From Thalassolituus alkanivorans (GTDB lineage: Bacteria > Pseudomonadota > Gammaproteobacteria > Pseudomonadales > Oceanobacteraceae), in contig NZ_JAJAEL010000035.1 of the NCBI RefSeq assembly GCF_020447205.1, forward strand, positions 196,780 through 260,779: 64,000 nt of DNA, written 5' to 3'. A program made the position numbers and the translations under genes. The notes under the pieces are model-generated. The model did not search any database. It worked only from the letters and a program-made list of their open reading frames with translations, and was not told the origin of the DNA. Below, one piece after another: positions 22,401-31,113 of this stretch; positions within the stretch are counted from its first letter, which is position 1, and each line of letters begins with the position of its first letter.

Positions 22401-23348
22401 GTCTTCCCCCTGCGCCTGCAGATCCGCATGGTAAGACGAACGCACCAGCGGGCCGCTGGTCACACGCAGGAAACCCAGACTCTTGGCGATATCACCCAGC
22501 TCTTTAAACTCTTCCGGTGTAGCAAAACGCTTAACCGGTGAGTGATTTTTACTCGGCTGCAGATATTGCCCCAGCGTGATGTGATCAATGTTATGCGCGC
22601 GCATATCCTTCATCACTTCAATCACTTCTTCGTTGGTTTCGCCCAGACCCAGCATCAGACCGGATTTAGTCACCACCTCAGGGCGGCGGGCCTTATATTC
22701 TTTCAGCAGCGTCAGAGACCACTGGTAATCAGAACCCGGACGGCATTCTTTGTACAAACGCGGCACGGTTTCCAGATTGTGGTTAAACACATCCGGTGGC
22801 GTTTCGCTGAGAATATCGAGGGCAATTTCCATACGGCCACGGAAGTCCGGTACCAGGGTTTCAACCTGAATCGCAGGGCTGTGCTCGCGGGTCAGGCGGA
22901 TACAATCAGCAAAATGCTGGGCGCCGCCATCACGCAGATCGTCACGGTCTACCGAGGTTATCACCACGTATTTCAGGCCCATATCGGCAATGGCGGTAGC
23001 CAGATTGATCGGCTCATCCACATCAAGCGGATTCGGCCGGCCATGGCCCACATCGCAGAACGGACAACGGCGGGTACAGATATCGCCCATGATCATGAAC
23101 GTTGCCGTACCGCCACCAAAACACTCACCGATGTTCGGGCAGCTGGCCTCTTCACACACGGTGTGCAGCTTGTGCTTGCGCAGCTTCTGTTTGATGTCGT
23201 TAATCTTCGGTGAGGCCGGAATACGCACGCGGATCCAATCGGGTTTACGCGGCAACTCTTCGGTAGGGATGACTTTGATCGGGATACGGGCGACCTTTTC
23301 AGCACCACGTAATTTTTCTCCCTGAACCACTTTCGCCTTATCTGTCAT
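22386..23348 (-). CDS. lipA: Lipoyl synthase
   Basis: A 320-residue radical-SAM enzyme that inserts two sulphurs into octanoyl groups on lipoyl domains. The auxiliary cluster motif is [12 protein letters not shown] and the SAM cluster motif CTRRCPFC. The C-terminus has [16 protein letters not shown]. The ATG at 23348 has GGAG at a 6-base spacing and lies one base after the lipB stop; the longer frame into lipB was rejected. Co-transcribed with lipB and ybeD. Confidence 0.97.
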   Translation of the reverse strand: MTDKAKVVQGEKLRGAEKVARIPIKVIPTEELPRKPDWIRVRIPASPKINDIKQKLRKHKLHTVCEEASCPNIGECFGGGTATFMIMGDICTRRCPFCDVGHGRPNPLDVDEPINLATAIADMGLKYVVITSVDRDDLRDGGAQHFADCIRLTREHSPAIQVETLVPDFRGRMEIALDILSETPPDVFNHNLETVPRLYKECRPGSDYQWSLTLLKEYKARRPEVVTKSGLMLGLGETNEEVIEVMKDMRAHNIDHITLGQYLQPSKNHSPVKRFATPEEFKELGDIAKSLGFLRVTSGPLVRSSYHADLQAQGEDVGGL

Positions 23349-23349
23349 A

Positions 23350-23985
23350 TCACGCTCCGGGCGCATCGCTGCCGGCACTCAATTCAGCCAGCAACTGTTG
23401 TTGTAAGGAAGCAATCACCGCCTCAATGCTCAGCGGCAGATCGGTTTCATTGCGCATCTGCGTCATCTGCATGCCGGCATAGCCGCAGGGATTGATACGC
23501 TGAAAGGGCTCCAGATCCATATCGATATTCAGAGCCAGGCCATGAAAGGAGCGGCCATTTTTAATACGCAGCCCAAGTGAGGCAATCTTGCGCTCACCGA
23601 CATAAACACCCGGCGCATCTTGGCGCGGAGCAGAATCAATCTGCCACTCGCTGAGAGTGGCCACGATCGCACGCTCAATTGCCGACACCAGTGCCCGCGG
23701 TCCCCAGCCAAGGCGTTTGATATCCACCATCAGATAGACCACCAGCTGACCCGGCCCATGATAGGTAACCTGCCCGCCACGGTCACTCTGCACCACCGGG
23801 ATATCGCCCGGCATCAGTACATGTTCGGCCTTACCGGCCTGCCCCTGGGTAAACACCCGCTCATGCTGCAGAAACCAGAGCTCGTCAGCTGTCTGTTCAT
23901 CGCGCGCGGCGGTAAAGGCCAGCATATCGTCATACACGCGGGTGTATTCCTGCAGGCCCAGCTCACGCACAAGCACAGCCGTCAT
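23350..23985 (-). CDS. lipB: Octanoyltransferase LipB
   Basis: A 211-residue enzyme that moves octanoate from acyl carrier protein to lipoyl domains. Motifs: [19 protein letters not shown], the catalytic Cys as NPCGYAGM and Lys in [12 protein letters not shown]. Its start overlaps the ybeD stop (shared base 23985) and its stop lies one base from lipA, so ybeD, lipB and lipA are one tight operon. Confidence 0.97.
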   Translation of the reverse strand: MTAVLVRELGLQEYTRVYDDMLAFTAARDEQTADELWFLQHERVFTQGQAGKAEHVLMPGDIPVVQSDRGGQVTYHGPGQLVVYLMVDIKRLGWGPRALVSAIERAIVATLSEWQIDSAPRQDAPGVYVGERKIASLGLRIKNGRSFHGLALNIDMDLEPFQRINPCGYAGMQMTQMRNETDLPLSIEAVIASLQQQLLAELSAGSDAPGA

Positions 23986-24278
23986 CAGATCACCATATGG
24001 ATATAGTCATGGGCCAGCAGGTCTTTGTGCAAAGCCTGCAGCTGTTCGATCCCTGTGGCCGTGATATATACGGTCAGGGCACGGAAACGGCCATTGGAAC
24101 TGTTGCGGATCTGAATGCGTTCAACATCGCATTCAGGCGCATGAATACGCACAATCTCCAGTACAACCTCGACATAGTCATCCTTACCATGACCGAGAAT
24201 TTTTACCGGATAGTTAGCGCAGGGGAATTCAATTTTTGGAGCTTCAGGCTGACTCACGTTTATGGCCTCTCTGTACAT
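23985..24278 (-). CDS. ybeD: YbeD/DUF493 family protein
   Basis: A 97-residue protein with an ACT-like fold family signature: [20 protein letters not shown], then [19 protein letters not shown] and [15 protein letters not shown]. Its function is unknown, but it sits between dacA and lipB in most gammaproteobacteria, as here. AAGG precedes the ATG at about 5-6 bases. Confidence 0.93.
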   Translation of the reverse strand: MYREAINVSQPEAPKIEFPCANYPVKILGHGKDDYVEVVLEIVRIHAPECDVERIQIRNSSNGRFRALTVYITATGIEQLQALHKDLLAHDYIHMVI

Positions 24279-24365
24279 CAGAGCCTTATATGGTTGTAAC
24301 CCATACGAAATTCAAGTGCCATCGGACTTTGGCCAAAGACGCCACATTATTCAGCAGCCAGAAAC

Positions 24366-24400
24366 ACAAAAGCCAGCCTGAGCCAAAACCCAGACTGGCA
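24366..24400 (-). terminator. Probable terminator after dacA
   Basis: On the minus strand GCCAG-t-CTG pairs with CAG-g-CTGGC around a G/T-rich loop and is followed by CTTTTGTGTTTC. It lies 20-50 bases past the dacA stop. It suggests that dacA ends before ybeD-lipB-lipA, or that readthrough is partial. The rest of 24279-24418 shows nothing else. Confidence 0.6.
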
Positions 24401-24418
24401 CGTATCGGCCGCGTTCAA

Positions 24419-25570
24419 TCAGGCAAACAGGCGGGCAAAGAACAGCTTGATACTGCCCCACAGACGACCAAAGAAACCAGCTTCTTCAACATCAGACAGT
24501 GCAATTAACGGACGCTCAGCCTGTACTTCACCTTCCATGCTGACGGTCAGGGTACCAACCACCTGGCCTTTAACGATGGGGGCTTCAAGAAATTCATCGG
24601 TCAGGATATTCACTTCCAGCTCGCCTTTCATGCCGCGCGGCAGGGTCAGGTAAAGCTCTTTTTCCAGACCAATATCAGCGGTTTCGGTTTTACCCAGCCA
24701 CACCGGATTAGTTTGCAGTACCTCTTCAGCGTTATAGACCTTACGGGTTTCGTAATAACGGAAACCGTAAGCCAGTAATTTCTGGGTTTCACGTGCACGG
24801 GCTTCTTCGCTGCGGGTGCCCATAACAACGGCAATCAGACGGGTGTTATCACGCACAGCAGAAGCCGCCAGACAGAAACCGGCCTCATCGGTATGACCGG
24901 TTTTCAGGCCGTCTACGGAAGGGTCACGCCACAGCAGCTTGTTGCGGTTTGGCTGACGGATGTCGTTGTATTCGTAATATTTTTCGGCGTACAGCTTGTA
25001 ATAATGCGGATGGTCTTTAACGATATGCAACGCCAGCTTGGCTATATCGCCAGCGGTAGATAAATGCCCCTCAGCCGGCCAGCCGGTTGCATTTTCAAAG
25101 TGGGTATTGGTCATACCAAAACGTTCAGCGTACTGATTCATCCAGCCGGCAAAGGCTTCTTCCGAACCGGCAAAGTATTCGGCCACCGCAACGGATGCAT
25201 CGTTACCTGACTGCACGATAATGCCACGCAGCAGATCAATCAGCGCAACTTCGGTACCTTCGCGCACGAACATTTTTGAGCCGCCTTTACGCCAGGCTTT
25301 AACACTGATCGGCACCTGAGTCTGCTCAGTGACATTGCCCAGTTCCAGCTCATGCACAGCAATATAGCTGGTCATCATTTTAGTCAGACTGGCCGGCGGT
25401 AAACGTTCATCAGCGTTATGTTCAACCAGAACACGGCCACTATCGGCATCCATCAGCACATAGGCACTGGCATCCAGATCCGGCGCTTTAGGCACGATTA
25501 CTTCTGCCTGCACGGCAGAGGCAGTGATGGCAGAAATCATTACAGAAACTATCAATAGCAAATAACGCAT
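24419..25570 (-). CDS. dacA: D-alanyl-D-alanine carboxypeptidase (PBP5/6 type)
   Basis: A 383-residue low-molecular-weight penicillin-binding protein that trims the terminal D-Ala from peptidoglycan stem peptides. Signal peptide about residues 1-22; active-site SLTK (61-64), SGN (121-123) and KTG (223-225); a C-terminal beta domain; and an amphipathic C-terminal helix (FFGRLWGSIKLFFARLFA) that anchors it to the inner membrane. In the usual order it follows rlpA, but here the mrdA-rlpA half is 8 kb away on the other strand. Confidence 0.95.
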   Translation of the reverse strand: MRYLLLIVSVMISAITASAVQAEVIVPKAPDLDASAYVLMDADSGRVLVEHNADERLPPASLTKMMTSYIAVHELELGNVTEQTQVPISVKAWRKGGSKMFVREGTEVALIDLLRGIIVQSGNDASVAVAEYFAGSEEAFAGWMNQYAERFGMTNTHFENATGWPAEGHLSTAGDIAKLALHIVKDHPHYYKLYAEKYYEYNDIRQPNRNKLLWRDPSVDGLKTGHTDEAGFCLAASAVRDNTRLIAVVMGTRSEEARARETQKLLAYGFRYYETRKVYNAEEVLQTNPVWLGKTETADIGLEKELYLTLPRGMKGELEVNILTDEFLEAPIVKGQVVGTLTVSMEGEVQAERPLIALSDVEEAGFFGRLWGSIKLFFARLFA

Positions 25571-25775
25571 AACAAATATTTAACCGTTGGGTAAACACGG
25601 GCGCGCATTGTAACACGCTGAACATTTTTTGCAGGGGGCAGAAAGAGTAACGACTGCTCCTGCTCCCTCCAATGTTCGTTTGCCCCTGTCGGGTGAATTA
25701 GCCGGGCCGCTGCCCGACCATGAGTGACCGTAAAAACCGGTGTTTGGTTCCATCGCCACAGACGAAAAAACGATA

Positions 25776-25806
25776 TAAAAAAACCCGGCAAAAAAAACCG
25801 GGTTTT
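25776..25806 (-). terminator. Rho-independent terminator after the 25.8-26.9 kb gene
   Basis: AAACCCGG (25781-25788) pairs with CCGGGTTT (25798-25805). Read on the minus strand it ends in a T-run and lies about 20 bases past the stop at 25825. The remainder of 25571-25775, upstream of dacA, shows no gene. Confidence 0.9.
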
Positions 25807-25824
25807 TATCTTCAGCGCGTAAGT

Positions 25825-26916
25825 TTAATCCCCTGCCTGACGCACCAGAGAGACTTCACGCGTTGGGTGCAAAGTCACAAACGGAGCGTTGTCAGCTACA
25901 GCCTGATAGCTGTGACGCAGACGGAACGACTTATCCAGACGGCGCAGACACAGTGTCAGGCGTACCGTCAACCAACGGTAATCCGCTTTATCCTGAGTAT
26001 GAACAACCACCGATGCATCGTTATCCAGAATGGCTTTACAGACCGGCTGCAGACTATCGGCGATATCACGGTCACGGCTGGCAATCTGCTCGGCTGAAAC
26101 CGGATAGCTGGCCATAGGCGCGGTATCTTCTTTCGCTTCACTCCACAACTCAGAAACTTCATTACTGCCGGCGCTGGCTTTTACCACAGGCTTAGGCGCT
26201 ACGGGTTTAGCCACGGCGACAACAGGAGCAGCTTTAGCCGCTGGTTTGGCATCCGCTTTAGATTTAGCAGTGTTGGCCTTTTCTGCATCAGCCAGACGTT
26301 TTGCAGCGGCTGCTTTTTCGGCTTTTTCCGCTTCAGCACGACGCTGACGTTCCTCTTCCTGACGACGAAGACGCTCCTGCTCGGCTTTCTTCTTGTCCGC
26401 CGCAGCCTGACGTTTTTCTTCTTCCGCCTTACGCTTACGCTCGGCTTCTACCTTGGCTTTTTCTTTTTCTGCAGCTTCGGCCAGTTGTTTCTGACGCGCC
26501 AGCTCTTCTTTGCTCGGGCCTTTTTCTTCAGCACGGGCAACCACGTTCGGAGCACCTTTATAAAGCTTATCCAGTTTATCCTGGCTTTCTTCCAGCCCCG
26601 GAGTCAGTGCTGCTACCAGCCAGACTTTATCCAGATACCCCTGAGCCTTATCGTACTCTTTGGCTGCGATGGCTTTGTTTGCCAGCGCCACATAGGCTTC
26701 GCCCCACTGATAGGCCAGTGGCACAACACGGAAATCATAGGGAGCCTGCTCACGGAAAGCGTCGATACGCTCCAGCGCGTTATTGCCCGCCGGGCTGGAT
26801 AAACGCTGTGCAGCAATATCGGCTTTGATGCTGCTCAGCAGCTGATCCAGGTTCTGGGTAGCGGCCTGGGAATTCATGGCCAGCAGTAGAGCAGTTACGG
26901 TAATCAGTCGTTTCAT
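25825..26916 (-). CDS. Exported coiled-coil protein, TolA-like middle region, unknown function
   Basis: A 363-residue protein with a signal peptide (MKRLITVTALLLAMNSQA), so it is periplasmic rather than membrane-anchored. Residues 20-115 are helical with a TPR-like pair (YVALANKAIAAKEYDKAQGYL). Residues about 128-235 are a long Ala/Lys/Glu/Arg-rich coiled coil resembling TolA domain II. A Pro/Ala/Val hinge follows, and residues 250-363 form a small domain with two Cys (PVCKAIL ... TLCLRRL). I do not recognise the family. It has its own terminator and is followed upstream by a repeat element. Confidence 0.75.
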   Translation of the reverse strand: MKRLITVTALLLAMNSQAATQNLDQLLSSIKADIAAQRLSSPAGNNALERIDAFREQAPYDFRVVPLAYQWGEAYVALANKAIAAKEYDKAQGYLDKVWLVAALTPGLEESQDKLDKLYKGAPNVVARAEEKGPSKEELARQKQLAEAAEKEKAKVEAERKRKAEEEKRQAAADKKKAEQERLRRQEEERQRRAEAEKAEKAAAAKRLADAEKANTAKSKADAKPAAKAAPVVAVAKPVAPKPVVKASAGSNEVSELWSEAKEDTAPMASYPVSAEQIASRDRDIADSLQPVCKAILDNDASVVVHTQDKADYRWLTVRLTLCLRRLDKSFRLRHSYQAVADNAPFVTLHPTREVSLVRQAGD

Positions 26917-26961
26917 AATGAGCAGCTTTATTTTGTTATCGTTTTGTCGGGCATAAGCGGA

Positions 26962-27221
26962 GCCTGTTCATACTGATTAAACAGGCCTGTTATCGACTAA
27001 AAATATCTCAGGCAAGGCGCTGAGAGTGTGGCCTAACAGGTTAAGCGAACGAACAGCAACGCGGCATGAGTAATTTTTAGCCATAACCCTTCGGGCTGAG
27101 GCCGGTTTCCCCCATAAACCTCGTCGTTCGTCATTCATTTAGCCCGCTAATATCAGTCCTCTCTCCTTGTTCTGAGGAAAACTGGCTCTCAGCAGGCCTG
27201 ATTCAATTAGTGTGAACAGGC
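26962..27221. repeat. MITE-like 260-bp intergenic element with inverted ends
   Basis: The 388-bp gap 26917-27303 holds no gene but a structured element. Its left end (26962-26986) and right end (27196-27221) are inverted copies of a 25-bp palindromic sequence beginning GCCTGTTCA and ending CAGGC. Inside, GACTAAAAAT near 26995 is mirrored by ATTTTTAGCC near 27075. No target-site duplication is clear and no transposase is present. Related end sequences occur at 58032-58056 and, partly, at 49995-50008. Confidence 0.6.
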
Positions 27222-27303
27222 CCGAGGCTGGTAAGATGCAAAGAATCGCCCTCTGATGTCAAGTTCCATCTGTCATTCACCTGTAATACGCGGAGAAAAA
27301 AAC

Positions 27304-27585
27304 ATGTGGCTACGCCTCGGTTCACTGTTATTTGCCGTTCCCGGCATTATTTTGCTGACACTGTACGGAATCGAAATGTCGGCCGTGACTGAATGCAGCC
27401 AAAGCGGTGGCTTTTACGACTTCATCAATGCCCGCTGTGCCGATCAGCCGCAACCACAGAGCAGTTACTATCAGCGCCACAGCACGCTGGTAAACCTGAT
27501 GATGCTGCTGTCCGTACTCGGCACTTTTGCCATGGTTTGGGGCATGTTGTTAAAAGGCATGACCCGTCCGCAGCAACCATCCTGA
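27304..27585 (+). CDS. Small two-helix membrane protein, unknown
   Basis: A 93-residue protein with two membrane segments (about residues 3-22 and 61-82) joined by a polar loop holding two Cys (TECSQSGG ... ARCADQPQ). The ATG at 27304 has GGAG at an 8-base spacing; a 16-residue longer frame lacks such a site. It stands alone after the repeat element and is convergent with the YchJ-like gene. No family recognised. Confidence 0.7.
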   Translation: MWLRLGSLLFAVPGIILLTLYGIEMSAVTECSQSGGFYDFINARCADQPQPQSSYYQRHSTLVNLMMLLSVLGTFAMVWGMLLKGMTRPQQPS

Positions 27586-27616
27586 CAGGCCTTTTATCCG
27601 GCGCCCGATATCAGTA

Positions 27617-28078
27617 TCAGGCGCCGCAACACTTCTTGTATTTCTTCTCGCTGCCACAAGGGCAAAGGTCGTTACGCCCCGTCTGCAGCGGCTGAAAATC
27701 AGCCTTACCATCCACATAACGCCAATGGCCATCGTCCGCTAAAGCAAAAGCAGAAACTTCGCTCAGGCTGAACCAGTCTTTGCCTTCGCAGAAACGCGCA
27801 CTGAAACTGACCGTCGCTCTGTCGCCATCCTGCTGTGAATCATGCACCGTTAAGCCAAACCAGCGGGTATCGTTATCCAGCGGTAATTCTGCCGGGCGGG
27901 TGCGGCTGTCCCAGCTTTCGAGCAGATACTCCTGCAAGCCAAAAACAAAGGCGGTGTAACGCGAGCGCATCAGGGCTTCAGCGGTTGCAGCAGGCTGCCC
28001 CTGATGCAACGGCTGACAACAGTCACCATACAGACGGCCACTGCCACAGGGGCACAGAGCTTCTGCCTGACCGCTCAT
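27617..28078 (-). CDS. YchJ family protein with SEC-C zinc motifs
   Basis: A 153-residue protein of the UPF0225/YchJ family. It carries a SEC-C-type zinc motif at both ends: CPCGSGRLYGDCCQPLH at the N-terminus and CPCGSEKKYKKCC at the C-terminus. Between is the NTF2-like YchJ core (MRSRYTAFVFG). The function is unknown; SEC-C motifs bind zinc and often ribosome or protein partners. The start overlaps the end of the DUF3549 gene by 4 bases, so the two are co-transcribed. A GGCGCC-based hairpin (27600-27625) spans its stop codon. Confidence 0.9.
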   Translation of the reverse strand: MSGQAEALCPCGSGRLYGDCCQPLHQGQPAATAEALMRSRYTAFVFGLQEYLLESWDSRTRPAELPLDNDTRWFGLTVHDSQQDGDRATVSFSARFCEGKDWFSLSEVSAFALADDGHWRYVDGKADFQPLQTGRNDLCPCGSEKKYKKCCGA

Positions 28079-29103
28079 TGCAGACGCCCGCTGTCACCCT
28101 GACGCGCCAGCGACAACAGCTGACCAATCGCCTGCGCCAGCGATTCACTGCGCTGCGGAGAACGGAAGACTTCCATAAAGCGCTCGCGCATACCCGGTAA
28201 CGCCAGCAAATCGGCGACCAGCGCATTAAAGGCACTGATGCCCTGTTCGTTAACCGCCAGGCATTCGAGATAAGCCAGCAGCAGTCCGCCCTGCAGATCA
28301 CGCCAGCAACGGCTGCCCAGCGCGGCCAGCAACTCGACCGAACGGCTGTGCGGATGTTGCAGCAGCAATTGCAGCAACAGCACGCGCTGATCGGCATTAA
28401 CGCTGTGCGATAACGCTCGGGCAAAGGCTGCCAGATCGGCCACCTCAGCACCACCAGCAACAACCTGTGACAGGCTGTCGTTAATCGCGGAGGTCAGCGC
28501 CTGACCCGGTGCGGCATTTTCAAGGAATCCCAGCACCACGTTGCGTGGCACTGCGGGTAAATGCGGCAGTGCATTACAGAGCAGCGTTTCGTTCTGCTCT
28601 TCCGCCAGGCGTGCAACCACTTCGGCCAGCCCCTGCAGGCCAAGCTGCTGCCAGTTGTCCCAGCCGATATCACCGCTCAGGTAAGCACGGGCGGTCGCGT
28701 AGTATTGGGTCGTCCCCTGCCCCAGCGCCTGCAGCGCCAGTGCATGAAAGTAGGCCATACGGTTAGCATCCGGTTTGTAGCTGCAGGGCGCATCGCCGTG
28801 CTTCTGATCCGGATACTGGGCAACCCGCAGCCAGTGTTGCAGGAAGGCATCACGCGGACCTGGCTGCAGAATGTTCTGCTCATCCAGCGGCAATTTCACA
28901 AACCAGATATTGTGCTGTCCCGGCTCATCGGGATTCCAGCTGAGAATGCCCAGCCAGGCATGTTTCAGATAGGGTACCGGATAGGGTTTCTGCATCTGTT
29001 CAAAGGCTTTGAAATCCGCCAGTGGCACTTCTTCGATGCGTCGCCCAAGATCAAATACGCGCATCTGCGCGCCACTTTTGGCTACCAGTTCAGCAATGGT
29101 CAC
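28075..29103 (-). CDS. DUF3549 family protein
   Basis: A 342-residue soluble protein. MRVFDLGRRIEEVPLADFKAFE and PYPVPYLKHAWLGILSWNPD followed by IWFVKLPLDEQ fit the DUF3549 family, found mainly in Pseudomonas and relatives, function unknown. A GTG at 29103 with GGAG 7 bases upstream is preferred over the TTG at 29121. The C-terminal half is built of helical repeats. Overlaps the YchJ gene (ATGA). Confidence 0.82.
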   Translation of the reverse strand: MTIAELVAKSGAQMRVFDLGRRIEEVPLADFKAFEQMQKPYPVPYLKHAWLGILSWNPDEPGQHNIWFVKLPLDEQNILQPGPRDAFLQHWLRVAQYPDQKHGDAPCSYKPDANRMAYFHALALQALGQGTTQYYATARAYLSGDIGWDNWQQLGLQGLAEVVARLAEEQNETLLCNALPHLPAVPRNVVLGFLENAAPGQALTSAINDSLSQVVAGGAEVADLAAFARALSHSVNADQRVLLLQLLLQHPHSRSVELLAALGSRCWRDLQGGLLLAYLECLAVNEQGISAFNALVADLLALPGMRERFMEVFRSPQRSESLAQAIGQLLSLARQGDSGRLQ

Positions 29104-29259
29104 AACTTCGCTCCACAACAATGGGCTGATGGCGATCAGCCCACAGAAAATTCAACGGCGGGCAGTTTACCAGTTTTTGCCCGGCAGCCGGGTATATCCG
29201 CGCTAATTCCGATAAACTGACGTTTTACCCCGCATAGCCTCAGGGCCACAGGAGTTGTT

Positions 29260-29499
29260 ATGGGTCTCATTTTCGCCATTATGGCAGGCATGATTATTGG
29301 TGGTGCCCTGGTGGCATACCGGCTGAGTAAACGCTGGCAGCAGCAAGTAAAAGATGCCGAAAAAAGTCTGCAGGAGATTGCCGACCAGCATCAGCAGGAA
29401 GTGGCCGCTGCGCGCGAACTGAAACAGAAAGTCGCCGACCTGCAGTTTCAGCTTAATGAGGCACGTAACGAAGTACGGGCATTACAGGATAAGCAGTAA
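29260..29499 (+). CDS. Small membrane-anchored coiled-coil protein
   Basis: A 79-residue protein. Residues 3-20 form one membrane helix (GLIFAIMAGMIIGGALVAY); the rest is a continuous charged coiled coil (about 28-78). AGGAG lies 7 bases upstream. The layout recalls ZapG/YhcB (DUF1043), but it is much shorter and I cannot confirm the family. It is convergent with the DedA gene, 9 bases between stops. Confidence 0.7.
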   Translation: MGLIFAIMAGMIIGGALVAYRLSKRWQQQVKDAEKSLQEIADQHQQEVAAARELKQKVADLQFQLNEARNEVRALQDKQ

Positions 29500-29508
29500 G
29501 ACCTGTTA

Positions 29509-30129
29509 TCAGCGGCCTTTCCGGCGCCGCAATACGCGACTGAGCAGCAGCGCGACCAGCGTTGCCAGTCCCAACCCCAGCAATAATTGCCAGGGTTGCA
29601 GTACGGTCAGGGCCGCCTTACCAAACCAGTAAACCGGCAGCAGATAAAACGCCGCCCAGGCGGCAGAAGACCAGCTGTTTACCCACCAGAAACGCCGTAC
29701 CGGCATCCCGCACACTCCGGCCACCGCCGGTACCAGAGGGCGCAACGGGCCGATAAAGCGCCCAAGCGCAATACTCCAGACACCATAACGGGCAAAAAAG
29801 TGCTCAGCTGAGGGAAGCCAGTCAGAATGGCGGCGGAAGATATTCCAGTGCGCCAGCCGCGGGCCATACCAGCGGCCAATATGAAAACTCAGACCGTCAC
29901 CACAGAATGCCCCCGCGGCTCCGGCAAGCCACCACCAGACAACGGGCACCCCCTGCTCAGCAGCCAGAATGGTTAACGCCACCAGCAGGGCCACACCGGG
30001 AATCAGTAAGCCGACCACCAGCAGCGATTCCACCAGCGCCAGCAGAAACACCGCCGGCAACAGCAGCCAGCCATGCTGCTCAATAATACCGGGGAAGTCT
30101 GCGAAAAAACCGGATAGTGCCGATTCCAT
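29509..30129 (-). CDS. DedA family membrane protein
   Basis: A 206-residue polytopic inner-membrane protein of the DedA/VTT superfamily, whose members include lipid scramblases or flippases (undecaprenyl phosphate recycling). Signature: the GxxLPGxxLLV-like stretch (GLLIPGVALLVAL), then GDGLSFHIGRWYG, RYGVWSIALGRFIGPLRPLVPAVAG and the GMPVRRFWWVNSWSSAAWA re-entrant region. The ATG at 30129 begins MESALSGFFADFP; 60 upstream residues in frame are not family-like and were rejected. Confidence 0.9.
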   Translation of the reverse strand: MESALSGFFADFPGIIEQHGWLLLPAVFLLALVESLLVVGLLIPGVALLVALTILAAEQGVPVVWWWLAGAAGAFCGDGLSFHIGRWYGPRLAHWNIFRRHSDWLPSAEHFFARYGVWSIALGRFIGPLRPLVPAVAGVCGMPVRRFWWVNSWSSAAWAAFYLLPVYWFGKAALTVLQPWQLLLGLGLATLVALLLSRVLRRRKGR

Positions 30130-30228
30130 CACAACCGCCCGGGCTGTTGCCGGTTGACCACGCGTGGACGCAGCAGGGTATTCCCCTGTATTCTCGTGTG
30201 CGTACACAACAACAATAAAAGACAGCTC

Positions 30229-31083
30229 ATGACCTCTTCCACTTCCGCCACCGATACGTCCCGCATCAGCATCAGCGCTCACTATACCGGCTACATCTGG
30301 TACAAGCACGGCCTCTCCGCCCCCGGGTTTATTACCGGTATGGGACGTGTCGCCAACGCTGCACTCAGCCCGGTTAATGCCTTTTTACGTCTGGTGGCCG
30401 GTGCTGATATCGATACATTTTTACTGCAGCGGCACTCTGTTATTGATCATCAGGTCGAGCGCCTGATTGAAGAAGAAGGTGTGGAGCAGATTGTTGAAAT
30501 CGCTGCCGGTCTATCGCCGCGAGGTTATCGCTTTAAACAGAAATATCCGCAGCTGACTTATATCGAAGCCGATCTTCCCGGCATGGCCAACCGCAAACAG
30601 GCACTATTGGCGGCCATTGGCCAGGCCAGTGGCCACAGCGTTCGGGCCTGCAATATTCTGCAGCAAAGCGGTGATGACTCTATTTCCGCCTTGCTGGCCA
30701 GCCTTGATCCGGCGAAAAAAACCGCCATCGTTACCGAAGGGCTGGTGAATTATTTTGATCTGACCACCATCCGCAGTGTCTGGGCACGAATGGCGGAAGG
30801 TCTGAAAGGATTTTCCGGCGGATTTTATGTCACCGATTTATACCCGGATTTTGCCGATCATCCGTCATACCGCTACGTAAAATTCGCGCAGAAACTGGTG
30901 GGATTTTTTACCCGCGGCCAATGGCCACTGCACTATCCATCGGATGCTGCCATTAAAGAAGGTTTTCAGCAGGATGGTTTTAACGAGGTACGGGTACACG
31001 ACCCGGCGGAATTTTACGGCAAGCTGAACCTGCCACAATCAAAAACAAAAACGCTGGTGCGGATTATCCGCGCCAGCGTTTAA
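30229..31083 (+). CDS. Class I SAM-dependent methyltransferase, LCMT-like
   Basis: A 284-residue methyltransferase resembling the leucine-carboxyl/O-methyltransferase (PPM1/LCMT) group. Motifs are the YTGYIWYKHGLSAPGF substrate-cap helix, VEQIVEIAAGLSPRGYRF (SAM loop), YIEADLPGMANRKQ and AIVTEGLVNYFD (motif II with catalytic-like region). The substrate is unknown. Its last codons contain a terminator that serves the convergent gene. The first 25 in-frame residues before 30229 lack a ribosome site. Confidence 0.82.
   Translation: MTSSTSATDTSRISISAHYTGYIWYKHGLSAPGFITGMGRVANAALSPVNAFLRLVAGADIDTFLLQRHSVIDHQVERLIEEEGVEQIVEIAAGLSPRGYRFKQKYPQLTYIEADLPGMANRKQALLAAIGQASGHSVRACNILQQSGDDSISALLASLDPAKKTAIVTEGLVNYFDLTTIRSVWARMAEGLKGFSGGFYVTDLYPDFADHPSYRYVKFAQKLVGFFTRGQWPLHYPSDAAIKEGFQQDGFNEVRVHDPAEFYGKLNLPQSKTKTLVRIIRASV
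31041..31082 (-). terminator. Terminator for the GGDEF pair, inside a coding 3' end
   Basis: On the minus strand AAACGCTGG-c-GCGGAT pairs with ATCCGC-a-CCAGCGTTT and is followed by TTGTTTTTG. It lies about 32 bases past the stop of the gene at 31114. It also encodes the final ten residues of the convergent methyltransferase, so one sequence does both jobs. Confidence 0.8.
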
Positions 31084-31113
31084 GTCACAGGCAACAACCG
31101 TATTGAAACCCTG

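Noticed and set aside
22542..23213. A 223-codon plus-strand frame over lipA
   Set aside because: Antisense of a highly conserved gene, without any recognisable domain.
26301..26828. A plus-strand frame rich in Leu, Pro and Arg
   Set aside because: Mirror of the Lys/Ala/Glu coiled-coil region of the minus-strand gene; the composition is explained by that.
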